Origin: Rhodospirillales bacterium
Lineage (GTDB): Bacteria; Pseudomonadota; Alphaproteobacteria; Rhodospirillales; WMHbin7
Length of the DNA: 64,000 nt
Direction of reading: 5' to 3'
Assembly: GCA_016214125.1 (NCBI GenBank)
Contig: JACRPC010000027.1
Span: forward strand, 44,963-108,962
The position numbers were made by a program, and so were the translations under genes. The notes beneath the pieces were generated by a model. The model ran no database searches and had not been told where the DNA came from. It saw nothing but the letters and a program-made list of their open reading frames with translations. Shown here piece after piece: positions 35,659 to 45,532 of the stretch. Each line of letters opens with the position of its first letter. Positions within the stretch are counted from its first letter, which is position 1.

Positions 35659-36894
35659 CTAAAGCAGCAGGCCGACGACGGCGCCGGTCAGGCAACTGGC
35701 CAGCGTGCCCGAGACGATGGCGCGGAAGCCCAAGGCGACGATCTCGTCGCGTCGCTCGGGCACCATCGCCCCCATGCCACCAATCAGAATACCCAGACTG
35801 CCGAAATTGGCGAAGCCGCACATGCCGTAGGTGAGGATGATGCGCGAGCGTTCGCCAAGCGCGCCGGGCGGCAGGCGGGCCAGATCGAGATAGGCCAGCA
35901 GCTCGTTCAAGACCGTCTTGGTGCCCATCAGGGTGGCGGCGGTCATCGCTTCCGCCCAGGGAATGCCCATCAGCCAGACGATCGGCAGCATGACGAAGCC
36001 GAACAGGCGCTCGAGCGTGATCGGTTGGCCGGCCAGATCGGGCAACAGGCCCAAGAGGCCGTTGGCGAGATGCACCAATCCCACCAGCACCACCAGCATG
36101 GCGACGATGCCGATGAGAAGCTGGATGCCGTCCTGGGTCCCCTTGGCGATGGCGTCCATCGAGCCGGAATAAAGCCGGGGTGGCGGCGCGTCGTCGGCGG
36201 TGCGGGCGTCGTCGGGAATCATCATCTTGCCCACCATGATCGCCGCCGGCACGCTGATCAGCGAGGCGATCAGCAGATGGCCCAGGGGATCGGGAATGAC
36301 GCGTTCGAGGAAGGTGGCGTAAAGCACCATCACCGTGCCGGCGATGGTGGCCATGCCGCCGGTCATCACCACGAACAGCTCGCCGCGCGAGAGTTTGAGC
36401 AGGTAGGGCCGGATCAACAGCGGCGCCTCGACCATACCCAGAAAGGCGTTGGCGGCCGAACTCACCCCCACGGCGCCGCCGATGCCCATGGTCCGGCGCA
36501 GCACCCAGGCGAAGCCCCGCACCACCAGGGGCAGGATGCGCCAATGATAAAGCAGGGCCGACAGGGCGCTCATGATGAGGACCAAGGGCAGGGCCTGGAA
36601 GGCCAAGACAAAGCTGGCGCCGGGTTGGGTCTCGACGAAGGGCAGCGGACCGCCGCCCAGATAGCCAAAGACGAAGCCGGTGCCGGCACGGGTCGCCTTT
36701 TGCAGCGCGCCCACCAGATCGCCCAAAGCCAGGAAGGCGGTCTTGAACATCGGCAGCTTGAGCAGGACCAGCGCCAGCAGGAATTGAAAGGCCAAGCCGC
36801 CGGCCGCCACCTTCCACGACACGCGGCGCCGGTTCTCGCTCAAGAGCCAGGCCAGCGCGGTCAAACCCAGGATTCCAATCAGGCTTTGCAGCAT
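35659..36894 (-). CDS. Concentrative nucleoside transporter (NupC/CNT family)
   Basis: The 411-residue membrane protein from an ATG at 36894 has eight or more hydrophobic segments and CNT family motifs: VSSAANAFLGMVEAPLLIRPYL, MTGGMATIAGTVMVLYATFL, and LMGTKTVLNELLAYLDL with YGMCGFANFGSLGILIGG. It imports nucleosides with H+ or Na+. It is divergent from the N-formylglutamate amidohydrolase gene with 77 bp between. Confidence 0.93.
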   Translation of the reverse strand: MLQSLIGILGLTALAWLLSENRRRVSWKVAAGGLAFQFLLALVLLKLPMFKTAFLALGDLVGALQKATRAGTGFVFGYLGGGPLPFVETQPGASFVLAFQALPLVLIMSALSALLYHWRILPLVVRGFAWVLRRTMGIGGAVGVSSAANAFLGMVEAPLLIRPYLLKLSRGELFVVMTGGMATIAGTVMVLYATFLERVIPDPLGHLLIASLISVPAAIMVGKMMIPDDARTADDAPPPRLYSGSMDAIAKGTQDGIQLLIGIVAMLVVLVGLVHLANGLLGLLPDLAGQPITLERLFGFVMLPIVWLMGIPWAEAMTAATLMGTKTVLNELLAYLDLARLPPGALGERSRIILTYGMCGFANFGSLGILIGGMGAMVPERRDEIVALGFRAIVSGTLASCLTGAVVGLLL

Positions 36895-36971
36895 GGCGTT
36901 CCCCGTTGGCGGCAGAGTAGCGGCCCCACCGCCGGCTGGCAACGCCGCCCGATTTCCGATAAAGGGAGGGC

Positions 36972-37793
36972 ATGGACGCGCCCCTGCCATTTACCTACCT
37001 TCCGCCCGATCCACCGGCCCGGCCGATCCTGGCCGCCTCGCCCCATTCCGGCGCCCATTATCCCGACGAGTTGACCGCCGCCTCCCGCTTGCAAGGCGCG
37101 GCCCTACGGGCCTCCGAGGATTGTTTCGTCGACGAGATCGCGGCGCCCTTGCCGTCCGGGGGGGTCGGGCTTCTGTTGGCGCGGGTGGCTCGGGCCTATC
37201 TCGATGTCAACCGCGATCCGCGCGAGCTTGATCCGATGCTGTTCGCCGAGCCTTTGCCCGCCGATGCCCTCTCCGATACCGTCAATATTCGTTCGGGGCT
37301 GGGTGTGGTGGCGCGCGTTGTGGCCAGCGGTCAGGCGCTTTATCACCGTCCGCCGACCCTTGCCGATGCCCGGCGGCGGATCGCGGCGGTGCATGCGCCT
37401 TATCATCAAGCCTTAAGCGAGGCGATCGACCAGACGTGCCGGCGCTTCGGTCAATGCTTGCTGCTCGATCTGCATTCGATGCCGTCCGGTGCCGCTCCGG
37501 TCGATGTCGTCCTTGGCGATTGTCACGGTGAATCCTGCCTTCCCGCGGTGATCGAGGCCGCCGACGCCTTTCTGACCGATCAGGGATTTCGGGTCGGCCG
37601 CAACCACCCTTATGCCGGCGGCTACACGACCCGGCTTTATGGGCGGCCGCCGAGCGGCGTGCAGGCCTTGCAAATCGAACTGAGCCGACGCCTTTACATG
37701 GATGAAGCCCGGCTGGAACGCCGGCCGGGGATCGAGCGGCTCAAGACTTGTCTGTTGCAGATGGTGGCACGGCTGGAGGCTCATCTTCGCTAG
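36972..37793 (+). CDS. N-formylglutamate amidohydrolase family protein
   Basis: The 273-residue protein shows the family's zinc-site motifs: ASPHSGAHYP (near residue 23), DCFVDEI, AYLDVNRDPRELDP, LLLDLHSMP and RNHPYAGGYTTRLYG. HutG-type members hydrolyse N-formyl-glutamate in histidine degradation. No hut genes are adjacent, so the substrate is not certain. Its last 53 bp overlap the end of a small minus-strand gene. Confidence 0.88.
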   Translation: MDAPLPFTYLPPDPPARPILAASPHSGAHYPDELTAASRLQGAALRASEDCFVDEIAAPLPSGGVGLLLARVARAYLDVNRDPRELDPMLFAEPLPADALSDTVNIRSGLGVVARVVASGQALYHRPPTLADARRRIAAVHAPYHQALSEAIDQTCRRFGQCLLLDLHSMPSGAAPVDVVLGDCHGESCLPAVIEAADAFLTDQGFRVGRNHPYAGGYTTRLYGRPPSGVQALQIELSRRLYMDEARLERRPGIERLKTCLLQMVARLEAHLR

Positions 37794-37932
37794 GGCGTTC
37801 GGCCCGCGCCCGACCCTGGCCCTTGCGCCGCATCAGGTTTTCGCGCAAGGCCTGGGCTTGCCGCAAGAGGCGCTCCTGGGCACGGGCATCGCCGGCCGTG
37901 GTGCGATGCGGTTGGGGGCGATCCGGCTTCAC
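37741..37932 (-). CDS. Small basic hypothetical protein coupled to the SPINDLY-type gene
   Basis: A 63-codon frame opens with GTG at 37932, which overlaps the TGA of the upstream OGT-like gene as GTGA, a classic coupling arrangement. The protein is strongly basic and helical in the middle (RAQERLLRQAQALRENL, MRRKGQGRARAERP) with an acidic/Pro tail. Short proteins with an 'LRxNLxRRKxQxRAR' core are common in alphaproteobacteria and lack an assigned role; I recall this from general knowledge, not a search. Its 3' end overlaps the convergent amidohydrolase by 53 bp. Confidence 0.6.
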   Translation of the reverse strand: MKPDRPQPHRTTAGDARAQERLLRQAQALRENLMRRKGQGRARAERPSEDEPPAVPPSATDKS

Positions 37933-39701
37933 GACGACCCGCGCGGTTGTCGGGCGCACCAATCGCGCCACGCCTGGCGCAGAAGCCCGGAAAAGGCCTG
38001 CGCGAAGCCCGCCGCATCGCAGACCGGCGACGACGCCAGGCGGGCACGCAAGCCAACCCGCAAATGATCGAGTTTCGGAAGATCGCCGGCCAGCGCGATG
38101 GCGCGGGCGGCGTAATCCTCGGCGTCGGCGGCGACCAGATCGCCCAAGCCGGCGTTGACGAGATGGCTGGTCGAATGGCGGCCGGCGAAGGATAGGCCGG
38201 GCATGGTGATGACCGGCACCCCCATCCAAAGCGCCTCCAGGGTGGTGAGGCCGCCGGAATAGGGAAAGGAATCAAGCGCGATGTCGACCCGGTTGTAGGC
38301 GTCCAACAATTGGGCGTGCGGTACCCCGGTCTCGATGGTCAAGCGATCGGCGCCAAGGCCGGCGGCCTGCAGATCGTCGCGCACCCGCTGGGCGATGTCG
38401 GGATCGGCAAAGGCGGCGGCCTTGAGAAGAAGACGGGCGCCGGGGGTGCGCCCGACGATCGAAGCCCACAGCGCCAGGCAGGATGCGGAATATTTCACCG
38501 GATTGTTGAAGCTGGCGTAAGTGATCGATCCCCGCTTGGCCGCCGGCAAGGGGCCGACCGGCGGCGCGTAATCGGGCGCCTCGTAGACCAGCCAACCATG
38601 CGGAAAGCGCAGAACCCGTTCGCTGTAATAGCCTTCTTCCTCGGGGCGGATATGAACGCGGTCGGCGAAGATCCAGTCGATCGCCGACAGCCCGGTGGTG
38701 CCGGGATAGCCGGCCCAGGTGATCTGCACCGGCGCCGGCTTGCGGGCAAACACCGGCAGGCGGTTGCGCGCTGTGTGGCCGGCCAAGTCGAGAAGAAGAT
38801 CGATGCCGTCGGCTCGGATGCGTTTGGCCAAGGCGCCGTCATCAAGCGCCAGACAGGGTGTCCAAGCCTGGACGCCCGCCATGATCCGCGCCGACAAATC
38901 GTCCTCGTCGGCGCGGTTGGAATAGGCGTGGAGTTCGAAGGCCTCGGGGTCCAAGCGGGGCAGCAGTCCGACCAGGAAATAGCCGACCGGATGGCGGGCG
39001 AAATCGGGCGAAACCAAACCGACGCGCAGCCGGCGTTCGGGATCGGGGCGGTTGGGGTGCGGCTTGCCCGCCGCCGCCAGCGGTCGCCCGATCGCCGCCT
39101 CATACGCCTGATGTTGCGCAAACAGCGTGGCGGCCGTGGCCTGCGGCGCGTATTGCGCGGCGAGCAGAAGATTGCTGTGGGCCAGCGCGAAATCGGGCTT
39201 GACCGCCAGGGCGGCTTGATAGGCGGCCAGCGCCTCGTCCATGCGTCCCAGATCGGACAGGGCGTTGCCGAGATTGTAGGCGGTGTCGGCGTTCTTGGGA
39301 TCAAGCGCCAGGGCGCGCCGGTAGGATTCGATCGCCGCCCCGCTTCGGCCGGCCTGCTTTTGCGCCTTGCCGAGATTGTAATGGGCGGCGGCCAGATGGG
39401 GCGAGAGCACGGTAACCTGGCGAAGCTGGTCGATCGCCGCGTCAAGCCGGCCCAGCCTGGCCAGCACCACGGCCCAATCGTTGCGAATGGCGGCGTCGGC
39501 CGGCCGTAGGCGCGCCGCGCGGGCGAACAGATCGGCCGCGACCTCGAACTCGCCCAACCGCCCCGCCCCCTGGGCCAGCTTGACCATGGCGGCCGCATCC
39601 TGGCCGTTTCGTCGCACCAGATCGGAAAAGATCGCCTCCGCCTCGCGGACGCGGCCGGCGCGATGATGGCGTTCGGCCTGGGCGAGGGCACGTTCGACCA
39701 T
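37929..39701 (-). CDS. TPR / SPINDLY-type O-GlcNAc transferase-like protein (GT41)
   Basis: The 590-residue protein has about five N-terminal tetratricopeptide repeats (residues 1-185; for example AAAHYNLGKAQKQAGR and ADTAYNLGNALSDLGR). A GT41 catalytic region follows (about 220-570): RLRVGLVSPDFARHPVGYFL, DLLLDLAGHTARNRL, PVQITWAGYPGTTGL, ITYASFNNPVKYS and FPYSGGLTTLEALWMGVPVIT. GT41 enzymes transfer sugars to protein Ser/Thr. It is immediately downstream of three TadE/TadG-like genes on the same strand (9 bp gap). Confidence 0.9.
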   Translation of the reverse strand: MVERALAQAERHHRAGRVREAEAIFSDLVRRNGQDAAAMVKLAQGAGRLGEFEVAADLFARAARLRPADAAIRNDWAVVLARLGRLDAAIDQLRQVTVLSPHLAAAHYNLGKAQKQAGRSGAAIESYRRALALDPKNADTAYNLGNALSDLGRMDEALAAYQAALAVKPDFALAHSNLLLAAQYAPQATAATLFAQHQAYEAAIGRPLAAAGKPHPNRPDPERRLRVGLVSPDFARHPVGYFLVGLLPRLDPEAFELHAYSNRADEDDLSARIMAGVQAWTPCLALDDGALAKRIRADGIDLLLDLAGHTARNRLPVFARKPAPVQITWAGYPGTTGLSAIDWIFADRVHIRPEEEGYYSERVLRFPHGWLVYEAPDYAPPVGPLPAAKRGSITYASFNNPVKYSASCLALWASIVGRTPGARLLLKAAAFADPDIAQRVRDDLQAAGLGADRLTIETGVPHAQLLDAYNRVDIALDSFPYSGGLTTLEALWMGVPVITMPGLSFAGRHSTSHLVNAGLGDLVAADAEDYAARAIALAGDLPKLDHLRVGLRARLASSPVCDAAGFAQAFSGLLRQAWRDWCARQPRGSS

Positions 39702-39710
39702 GCCGGCCCG

Positions 39711-40283
39711 TCAGCTTGTGGTCAGGGTGGCGGCCACCCGGCTCGAGGTGAAGGTGGGATAAGTAAAGGTCTCCGGCATGCCTGGAATGATGTTGAGGAT
39801 CATGAAATCGCGGGTGACGTTGGTGAGACTGACCGTGACCACCGGCGTCACCATGCCGGAGATGCTGGTCACGCCGCTGTCGGCATAGGACACCGCAACC
39901 TTGTCGGCCGTCAAGTCGGGCACGATGGCCCGCATGTCGGCGAACAAGGTGGTGAAGGTTGCGGCGTTCGACACCGCGGCGCCGGTGCAGGTGACGCTAC
40001 CGCCGCCGGTACCCTGGCAGTCGACCGGCGTGGTGGAAAGATTGGCAAGCGAAGTGATTGGCGTGTTGATCATCGCCAGCCTTACGCCGCGCCGCGTCGC
40101 CTCGCTGTAGCGGTGGTAGTCGAACATGATAAGGCCGAACTCGAGCATGGCGACGCTCAACACCACCAGCAGCGGTGCGATCATGGCGAACTCGACCGCC
40201 GTCGCGCCATCCCGGGACGCCGCCAAGCGTCTAATTGCCGATATAAGCCTGTTCAAGCGTGGCCTCGATGTTGAAATCGTCAA
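39711..40283 (-). CDS. TadE-like pseudopilin / pilus assembly protein
   Basis: The 190-residue protein has a charged start, then the TadE motif and membrane helix (DGATAVEFAMIAPLLVVLSVAMLEFGLIMFD), followed by an exported Thr/Ser-rich domain with two cysteines. TadE proteins are minor pseudopilins of Flp/Tad secretion. It overlaps the previous TadE-like gene by 53 bp. No tad ATPase, prepilin or secretin genes are in the window. Confidence 0.82.
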   Translation of the reverse strand: MTISTSRPRLNRLISAIRRLAASRDGATAVEFAMIAPLLVVLSVAMLEFGLIMFDYHRYSEATRRGVRLAMINTPITSLANLSTTPVDCQGTGGGSVTCTGAAVSNAATFTTLFADMRAIVPDLTADKVAVSYADSGVTSISGMVTPVVTVSLTNVTRDFMILNIIPGMPETFTYPTFTSSRVAATLTTS

Positions 40284-40701
40284 ATCCCAGGAGCGACGCC
40301 AACCCGGGCAGAATGGGATCGAAGGGAACCGTGGCGGTCAAGGTATAGACGTAAACGGTGTTGGTGCCCACGGTGACCGAACGGGGCACCATGGTCAGGC
40401 TGGCGCCGGCCACCGCCCAGCCGCTCACCAGATAATCGCCGGTGCCCGCCTTGTTGCCGTATTTGGCAAGGTTCTCGGCCGCCGTGGTCTCGGCGCCGGT
40501 TAGCGGATAGGTGGCCCGGGCGACATACATGGCGGCCGAGGCCAGGCCCTTCTCGACCGCGTTGGTCTGTTGGATCACCCGCCCATATTCGATGATTCCG
40601 ATCACCAAAAGGATCAGGAACGGCATGATCAGCGCCATCTCGACGGCGGCGACGCCGTCCGAGGCGCGAATCAGTCTATTGGGTAAGCGCCACATTGGCA
40701 T
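40231..40701 (-). CDS. TadE-like pseudopilin
   Basis: The 156-residue protein has the TadE signature and helix near its N-terminus (DGVAAVEMALIMPFLILLVIGIIEYGRVIQQ) and a short extracytoplasmic beta-rich domain. It overlaps the TadG-like gene upstream by 26 bp and the second TadE-like gene downstream by 53 bp, so the three are likely translated together. Confidence 0.82.
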   Translation of the reverse strand: MPMWRLPNRLIRASDGVAAVEMALIMPFLILLVIGIIEYGRVIQQTNAVEKGLASAAMYVARATYPLTGAETTAAENLAKYGNKAGTGDYLVSGWAVAGASLTMVPRSVTVGTNTVYVYTLTATVPFDPILPGLASLLGFDDFNIEATLEQAYIGN

Positions 40702-42121
40702 GGAATTTTGATGAAGTGGTTTCGCTCACGCCGCCGATCAGTTCGCCGAAGATGGCGGAATCGGGCGGGTCGGGCACCGTCTCGGTGATAAAGAACTGCA
40801 CGAAGCGGCCGTTGGTGTCGTAGCTGCCGTGGCCCTGAACGTTCTGGGCGGTGCAGTTCAAGATCACGGCCTCGATCACCCGGCGCCGGGGGTCGTTGAC
40901 CGCAGCGGATTGAGGGGCGCCGTCATAGGCGGGATCGCTGGTGTCGCAACTTCCACCCCCCTTGCCCTTTCCGACCGGCAGGCTGCCCGCATAGCTGCTG
41001 CAGGTGGGAACGGCGGTCGAGCCGGTCACCAGGCTAAATCCGGCGGGAAGCGTGGCGGGGGCGGGATAAAGGGTCTGCATGCCGTTGCGGGCATAGGTCT
41101 CGCCCAATTCGTACAGATAGGTCTGGTAGCGCGAGGCGCCGCTCAACGATCCGGGCAGGCTGGCGCTGCTGTGATGCTCCGACCAGTAGGTGCTGGCGTC
41201 CCAGTCGCCGGCGCCCAGAATGTTGGTGCTGGAGGGCGAGATGGCGCTGTCGCGCGGAAAGTTGATGACGTTGCGCGCCGGGTTGTTGGTGCCGGCCGCC
41301 GTATCGAAGCGCGAATTGATGCCGTTCTTGACCTGGTTGGTCATCGAGCCGGGCGCGGTGGTGACCTGAGTCCCCGTGCAGCCATCGGGGGTGACGGCCG
41401 CCAGCGCGTTGCCGACCGCCGCGGCGCCGCAATCGCCGGCCGGCGTGCAGAGCAATCCGAAATTGCCGGGGGCCAGGCCACCCCCCCCCGGCGGTTCCTT
41501 GATGATCATCTGCTTGCCCGCGTTGGCGCTGTCGAACAGATCGGCGGAGGCGCCCAGGGTTTCGGTGGGATCGCAGACCATCAGCGGCGGCATGTTGCAG
41601 ACGATCGGGGCGTATTTGGCGACCGCGGCGGCGTTGATCACGATGTTGTCGGCAGCGCCGGTATTGACCAGCAGATCGAGCACCGGGCGCATGAAGATGT
41701 CGAGCTGCGCCTGATTCATCACGACATGGATGTAGGTGGCGTTATCGTCGCCGGTGGCTTCGACATTCGGATTGATCGACGAATAGAAGGTCGTGGAGGC
41801 GATCGAAAAGGCGGTGGCGGTCGAGGTGATGGCGCTCGTTCGGGTGGCGGCGGTGGTGGCGATCGACGTGGCGCGGGCGCGCGACCCCGAGGAACCGTCG
41901 AGCTGGGTGGCGCCGGCCAGAGCGGCGGAATCGGCGGCGTTCTGAATCTGGGTGGTGAGAATCACCATCCGTCCGACGTCGATCGACAGCACGCCGAGCG
42001 CCAGGACCAGGGTCATCAACAAAGCGGCGTAGATCGCCACCGCCCCTCTCTGGTCGCGCCCCAGCGCCACCAAACGGATGGGAAGGACCGGTGTTGGGAA
42101 TAGTTTCGGCGCATGCGTCAT
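40676..42121 (-). CDS. TadG-like pilus assembly protein
   Basis: This 481-residue protein starts at an ATG at 42121. The N-terminal TadG helix reads RGAVAIYAALLMTLVLALGVLSIDVGRM, followed by TTQIQNAADSAALAGATQLDG, the PF13400-type start. The long exported part is Thr/Ser/Asn-rich with several cysteines. A coding-strand run of nine G (plus-strand C tract 41481-41489) gives a Gly stretch in the middle. TadG proteins accompany Flp/Tad systems; this copy has no von Willebrand MIDAS that I can recognise. Confidence 0.8.
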   Translation of the reverse strand: MTHAPKLFPTPVLPIRLVALGRDQRGAVAIYAALLMTLVLALGVLSIDVGRMVILTTQIQNAADSAALAGATQLDGSSGSRARATSIATTAATRTSAITSTATAFSIASTTFYSSINPNVEATGDDNATYIHVVMNQAQLDIFMRPVLDLLVNTGAADNIVINAAAVAKYAPIVCNMPPLMVCDPTETLGASADLFDSANAGKQMIIKEPPGGGGLAPGNFGLLCTPAGDCGAAAVGNALAAVTPDGCTGTQVTTAPGSMTNQVKNGINSRFDTAAGTNNPARNVINFPRDSAISPSSTNILGAGDWDASTYWSEHHSSASLPGSLSGASRYQTYLYELGETYARNGMQTLYPAPATLPAGFSLVTGSTAVPTCSSYAGSLPVGKGKGGGSCDTSDPAYDGAPQSAAVNDPRRRVIEAVILNCTAQNVQGHGSYDTNGRFVQFFITETVPDPPDSAIFGELIGGVSETTSSKFHANVALTQ

Positions 42122-42246
42122 GGGGGCCTGCTTTGGACGAGTTGCGTCCAAGGTTATGATCATAATGAAAAGAAATGCCAATTCCAAGGCTATCAGCCCA
42201 GGATAGACCACGCGGGGAATTCCGAAAGTGATCCCAGTCACACCGG

Positions 42247-43407
42247 TCAGCCGCCAAAGAAGCGGCCCAGCCGGTCCAACGCCTCGGCGATCGCCTGGTC
42301 GGTCTTGGCGAAACAGAAGCGGGCGAAGTGGTCGGGCGGGCTTTCCTGATAGAAGGCGCTGACCGGAATCGCCGCCACCTTGGCCTGCTCGGTGATGTGA
42401 CGGCAGAAATCGGCGTCGGCGCCGTTGAAGCCCAAGGGACGGAAATCGGCGGTGAGGAAATAGCTGCCCTGGCAGGGCAGGGTGGCAAAGCCGATGTTCT
42501 CCAGACCCCGCGCCAGCCGGTCGCGCCTGGCCGCCAGATCGCGCTTGAGGCCCGCGAAGAAGGAATCCTCCTTGCCCAGCCCATAGGCGACGGCGGCTTG
42601 CAGATTGGGCGGGGTGGTGAAGGTGACGAACTGATGCGCCTTGATGATCGGCGCCAGCAGGGCCGGCGCGGCGGTAACCCAGCCGATCTTCCAGCCGGTG
42701 AGCGAGAAGATCTTGCCGGCCGAGCCGATGCGCGCCGTGCGCTCGCGCATGCCGGGTAGGGTCATGATCGGACGATGGGCCAGCCCGTCATACACCTGAT
42801 GCTCATAGACCTCGTCGGCCACCACATAGGCGTCGTGGCGCAGCACCAGATCGGCCAGGAAGGCAAGCTCGTCGGCGGAAAAGGCCTTGCCGGCCGGATT
42901 CATCGGCGTGTTCAGCAGCACCAGCTTGGTCTTGGCGGAAAAGGCCTTTTCCAAGGCGGCGCGGGGCAATTCCCATCCGGGCGGCTCGACCCGTACCAGT
43001 TTGGGAACACCGCCGGCCCGGCGCACGATCGGCAGGTAACTGTCATAGAGCGGTTCGATCAGCACCACCTCGTCGCCGGGCTCGATCAGGCCGAACAGAC
43101 AATCGGCCAGCGCCTCGGTGGCGCCCGAGGTCACCATCACCTCGCGCTCCCAATCGAGCGCGATTCCGTAAAAGCGCTGGGCGTGGGCGGCGATGGCCTG
43201 GCGTAGGACCGGAATGCCCAGCATCGAGGGGTATTGGTGGGGGCCATCCCGAGTCGCCCGGGCGGCGGCCTCGACCACATCCATTGCCTCCAGCCCTTCG
43301 GGAAAGCCTTGACCCAGATTGACCGCCCCATGCGCCACCGCCAGGCGCGACATGGTTTCGAAAATCGTGGTGCCATAGCCCGACAGGATCGAATTGCCGC
43401 CCTTCAC
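42247..43407 (-). CDS. PLP-dependent aminotransferase (class I/II)
   Basis: The 386-residue fold-type I aminotransferase has VNLGQGFPEG at the N-terminus, the VTSGATEALADCLFGL cofactor loop, NTPMNPAGKAFS, DEVYEHQVYDG, the PLP lysine in SAGKIFSLTGWKIGW, and the C-terminal Arg in FARFCFAK. The pattern is that of the YbdL/kynurenine aminotransferase-like group, often active on methionine, glutamine or aromatic amino acids. Amino donor and product cannot be read from sequence. It is divergent from glnB. Confidence 0.9.
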   Translation of the reverse strand: MKGGNSILSGYGTTIFETMSRLAVAHGAVNLGQGFPEGLEAMDVVEAAARATRDGPHQYPSMLGIPVLRQAIAAHAQRFYGIALDWEREVMVTSGATEALADCLFGLIEPGDEVVLIEPLYDSYLPIVRRAGGVPKLVRVEPPGWELPRAALEKAFSAKTKLVLLNTPMNPAGKAFSADELAFLADLVLRHDAYVVADEVYEHQVYDGLAHRPIMTLPGMRERTARIGSAGKIFSLTGWKIGWVTAAPALLAPIIKAHQFVTFTTPPNLQAAVAYGLGKEDSFFAGLKRDLAARRDRLARGLENIGFATLPCQGSYFLTADFRPLGFNGADADFCRHITEQAKVAAIPVSAFYQESPPDHFARFCFAKTDQAIAEALDRLGRFFGG

Positions 43408-43510
43408 CGTCTCATCCCCCAGTGGTTCGCCCGCCCGTTAGATAACATAAGCGACGTGATCGAGCCAATCGCCCGCCTGCGCAAAAAACAGGCAGAGCGC
43501 CCAAGAATCG

Positions 43511-43534
43511 GGCGGTGCAAAATCGGGCACCGCC
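43511..43534. promoter_or_regulatory. Perfect inverted repeat upstream of glnB (candidate regulator site)
   Basis: GGCGGTGC and GCACCGCC form perfect 8-bp arms around an 8-nt spacer, with the centre about 43 bp upstream of the sigma-54 -24 element. The half-site contains the GTGC/GCAC core of NtrC sites but in the opposite arrangement from the usual TGCAC-N-GTGCA, so assignment to NtrC is tentative. Confidence 0.4.
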
Positions 43535-43547
43535 GGGAAATCCTTGA

Positions 43548-43961
<414 letters not shown>

Positions 43962-44018
43962 GTCGCGCCGTCCATCGCCCCATCCCAACCCATTCAACCA
44001 CCCGAAGGGAAGAGCACC

Positions 44019-45425
44019 ATGTCTGCGAAGAAGGTCCTTGAGATGATCAAGGAGAAAGACGTCAAATACGTCGATTTCCGTTTCACCGATCCGCGCGGCA
44101 AGTGGCAGCACACCGCCCAGCATGTGCGCACGGTCGACGAAGCGATGCTGACCGAAGGCATCATGTTCGACGGCTCTTCGATCGCCGGCTGGAAGTCGAT
44201 CAACGAATCCGACATGATCCTGATGCCCGACTGCACGACCGCGGTCATGGACCCCTTCGCCGCCCAGCCGCAGCTCATCGTCTTCTGCGACATCATCGAG
44301 CCGGCGACCGGCCAGCTCTACCACCGCGATCCGCGCTCGATCGCCAAGCGGGCCGAGGCCTATCTGTCGTCATCGGGCATCGGCGACACGGCGTTCTTCG
44401 GCCCCGAGGCCGAATTCTTCATCTTCGACGACGCCCGTTTCGATTCCGGCATCAACCACGCCTTCTACAAGGTCGACGCCGACGAGGGCTCGTGGTCGTC
44501 GGGCCGCGAATTTCCCGAGGGCAATTGGGGTCACCGCCCGGCGGTGAAGGGCGGCTATTTCCCGGTGCCGCCGGTCGACAGCCACATGGACATCCGCGCC
44601 GAGATGCTGACCGTGATGGGCGAGATGGGCCTCGACATCGAGAAGCACCACCACGAAGTTGCCTCGGCCCAGGACGAGCTGGGCTGCAAGTTCACCACCA
44701 TGGTGAAGGCGGCCGACTGGATGCAGATCTACAAGTTCTGCGTCCACAACGTGGCGCACAGCTACGGCAAGACCGCCACCTTCATGCCGAAGCCTCTCTA
44801 TGGCGACAACGGTTCGGGCATGCACGTCCACCAGTCGGTCTGGAAGGGCGGCAAGCCGCTGTTCGCCGGTTCGGGCTACGCCGATCTGTCGGACAAGGCG
44901 CTCTACTACATCGGCGGCATCATCAAGCACGCCAAGGCGATCAACGCCTTCACCAACCCGCTCACCAACAGCTACAAGCGCCTGATCCCCGGCTTCGAGG
45001 CGCCGGTGCTGCTGGCCTATTCGGCCCGCAACCGCTCGGCCTCTTGCCGCATTCCCTACGCCACCAGCCCCAAGGCCAAGCGGGTGGAAGTGCGCTTCCC
45101 CGATCCGGGCGCCAACCCCTATCTTGGCTTCGCCGCCATGCTGATGGCGGGGCTGGACGGCATCGCCAACAAGATCCATCCCGGCGATCCGATGGACAAG
45201 AACCTCTACGACCTGCCGCCCGAGGAGCTGAAGGGCGTGCCGACCGTCTGCGGTTCGTTGCGCGAGGCCCTGGACACGCTGAACAAGAACCGTGACTTCC
45301 TGAAGAAGGGCGACGTCTTCACCGACGACTTCATCGACGCCTACATCGAACTGAAGATGGAGGACGTCTACCGGTTCGAGCACACGCCGCACCCGGTCGA
45401 GTTCCAGATGTACTATTCGGTTTGA
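44019..45425 (+). CDS. glnA: Glutamine synthetase type I
   Basis: The 468-residue GSI-beta enzyme has the [10 protein letters not shown] motif, NGSGMH-type segment ([11 protein letters not shown]), the ATP-binding [11 protein letters not shown] region and the adenylylation Tyr397 in NLYDLPPEE. It makes glutamine from glutamate and ammonia and is regulated by GlnE adenylylation under PII control. It is in an operon with glnB behind a sigma-54 promoter, with a strong terminator 40 bp after the stop. Confidence 0.98.
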   Translation: MSAKKVLEMIKEKDVKYVDFRFTDPRGKWQHTAQHVRTVDEAMLTEGIMFDGSSIAGWKSINESDMILMPDCTTAVMDPFAAQPQLIVFCDIIEPATGQLYHRDPRSIAKRAEAYLSSSGIGDTAFFGPEAEFFIFDDARFDSGINHAFYKVDADEGSWSSGREFPEGNWGHRPAVKGGYFPVPPVDSHMDIRAEMLTVMGEMGLDIEKHHHEVASAQDELGCKFTTMVKAADWMQIYKFCVHNVAHSYGKTATFMPKPLYGDNGSGMHVHQSVWKGGKPLFAGSGYADLSDKALYYIGGIIKHAKAINAFTNPLTNSYKRLIPGFEAPVLLAYSARNRSASCRIPYATSPKAKRVEVRFPDPGANPYLGFAAMLMAGLDGIANKIHPGDPMDKNLYDLPPEELKGVPTVCGSLREALDTLNKNRDFLKKGDVFTDDFIDAYIELKMEDVYRFEHTPHPVEFQMYYSV

Positions 45426-45464
45426 TCGCCCCGTCGATCGACCACGCGATCGAGCGTGCCCACC

Positions 45465-45494
45465 AACCCCCGCCGGGAAACCGGCGGGGGTTTT
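45465..45494 (+). terminator. Rho-independent terminator of glnBA
   Basis: Stem CCCCCGCCGG / CCGGCGGGGG with GAAA tetraloop, extended by flanking AA/TT, then TTTT. It marks the end of the native glnBA unit and the left edge of the AT-rich insert. Confidence 0.92.
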
Positions 45495-45504
45495 GGTTGG
45501 GGGG

Positions 45505-45532
45505 TTGACGGCTCTCATGGATGAGGTAAACA
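45505..45532 (+). promoter_or_regulatory. Possible promoter of the DUF262-HEPN pair
   Basis: TTGACG (45505-45510) and TAAACA (45527-45532) with 16-bp spacing, between the glnA terminator and the DUF262 start. The leader would be about 110 nt. The -10 is imperfect; other AT-rich -10-like sequences occur downstream. Confidence 0.4.
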
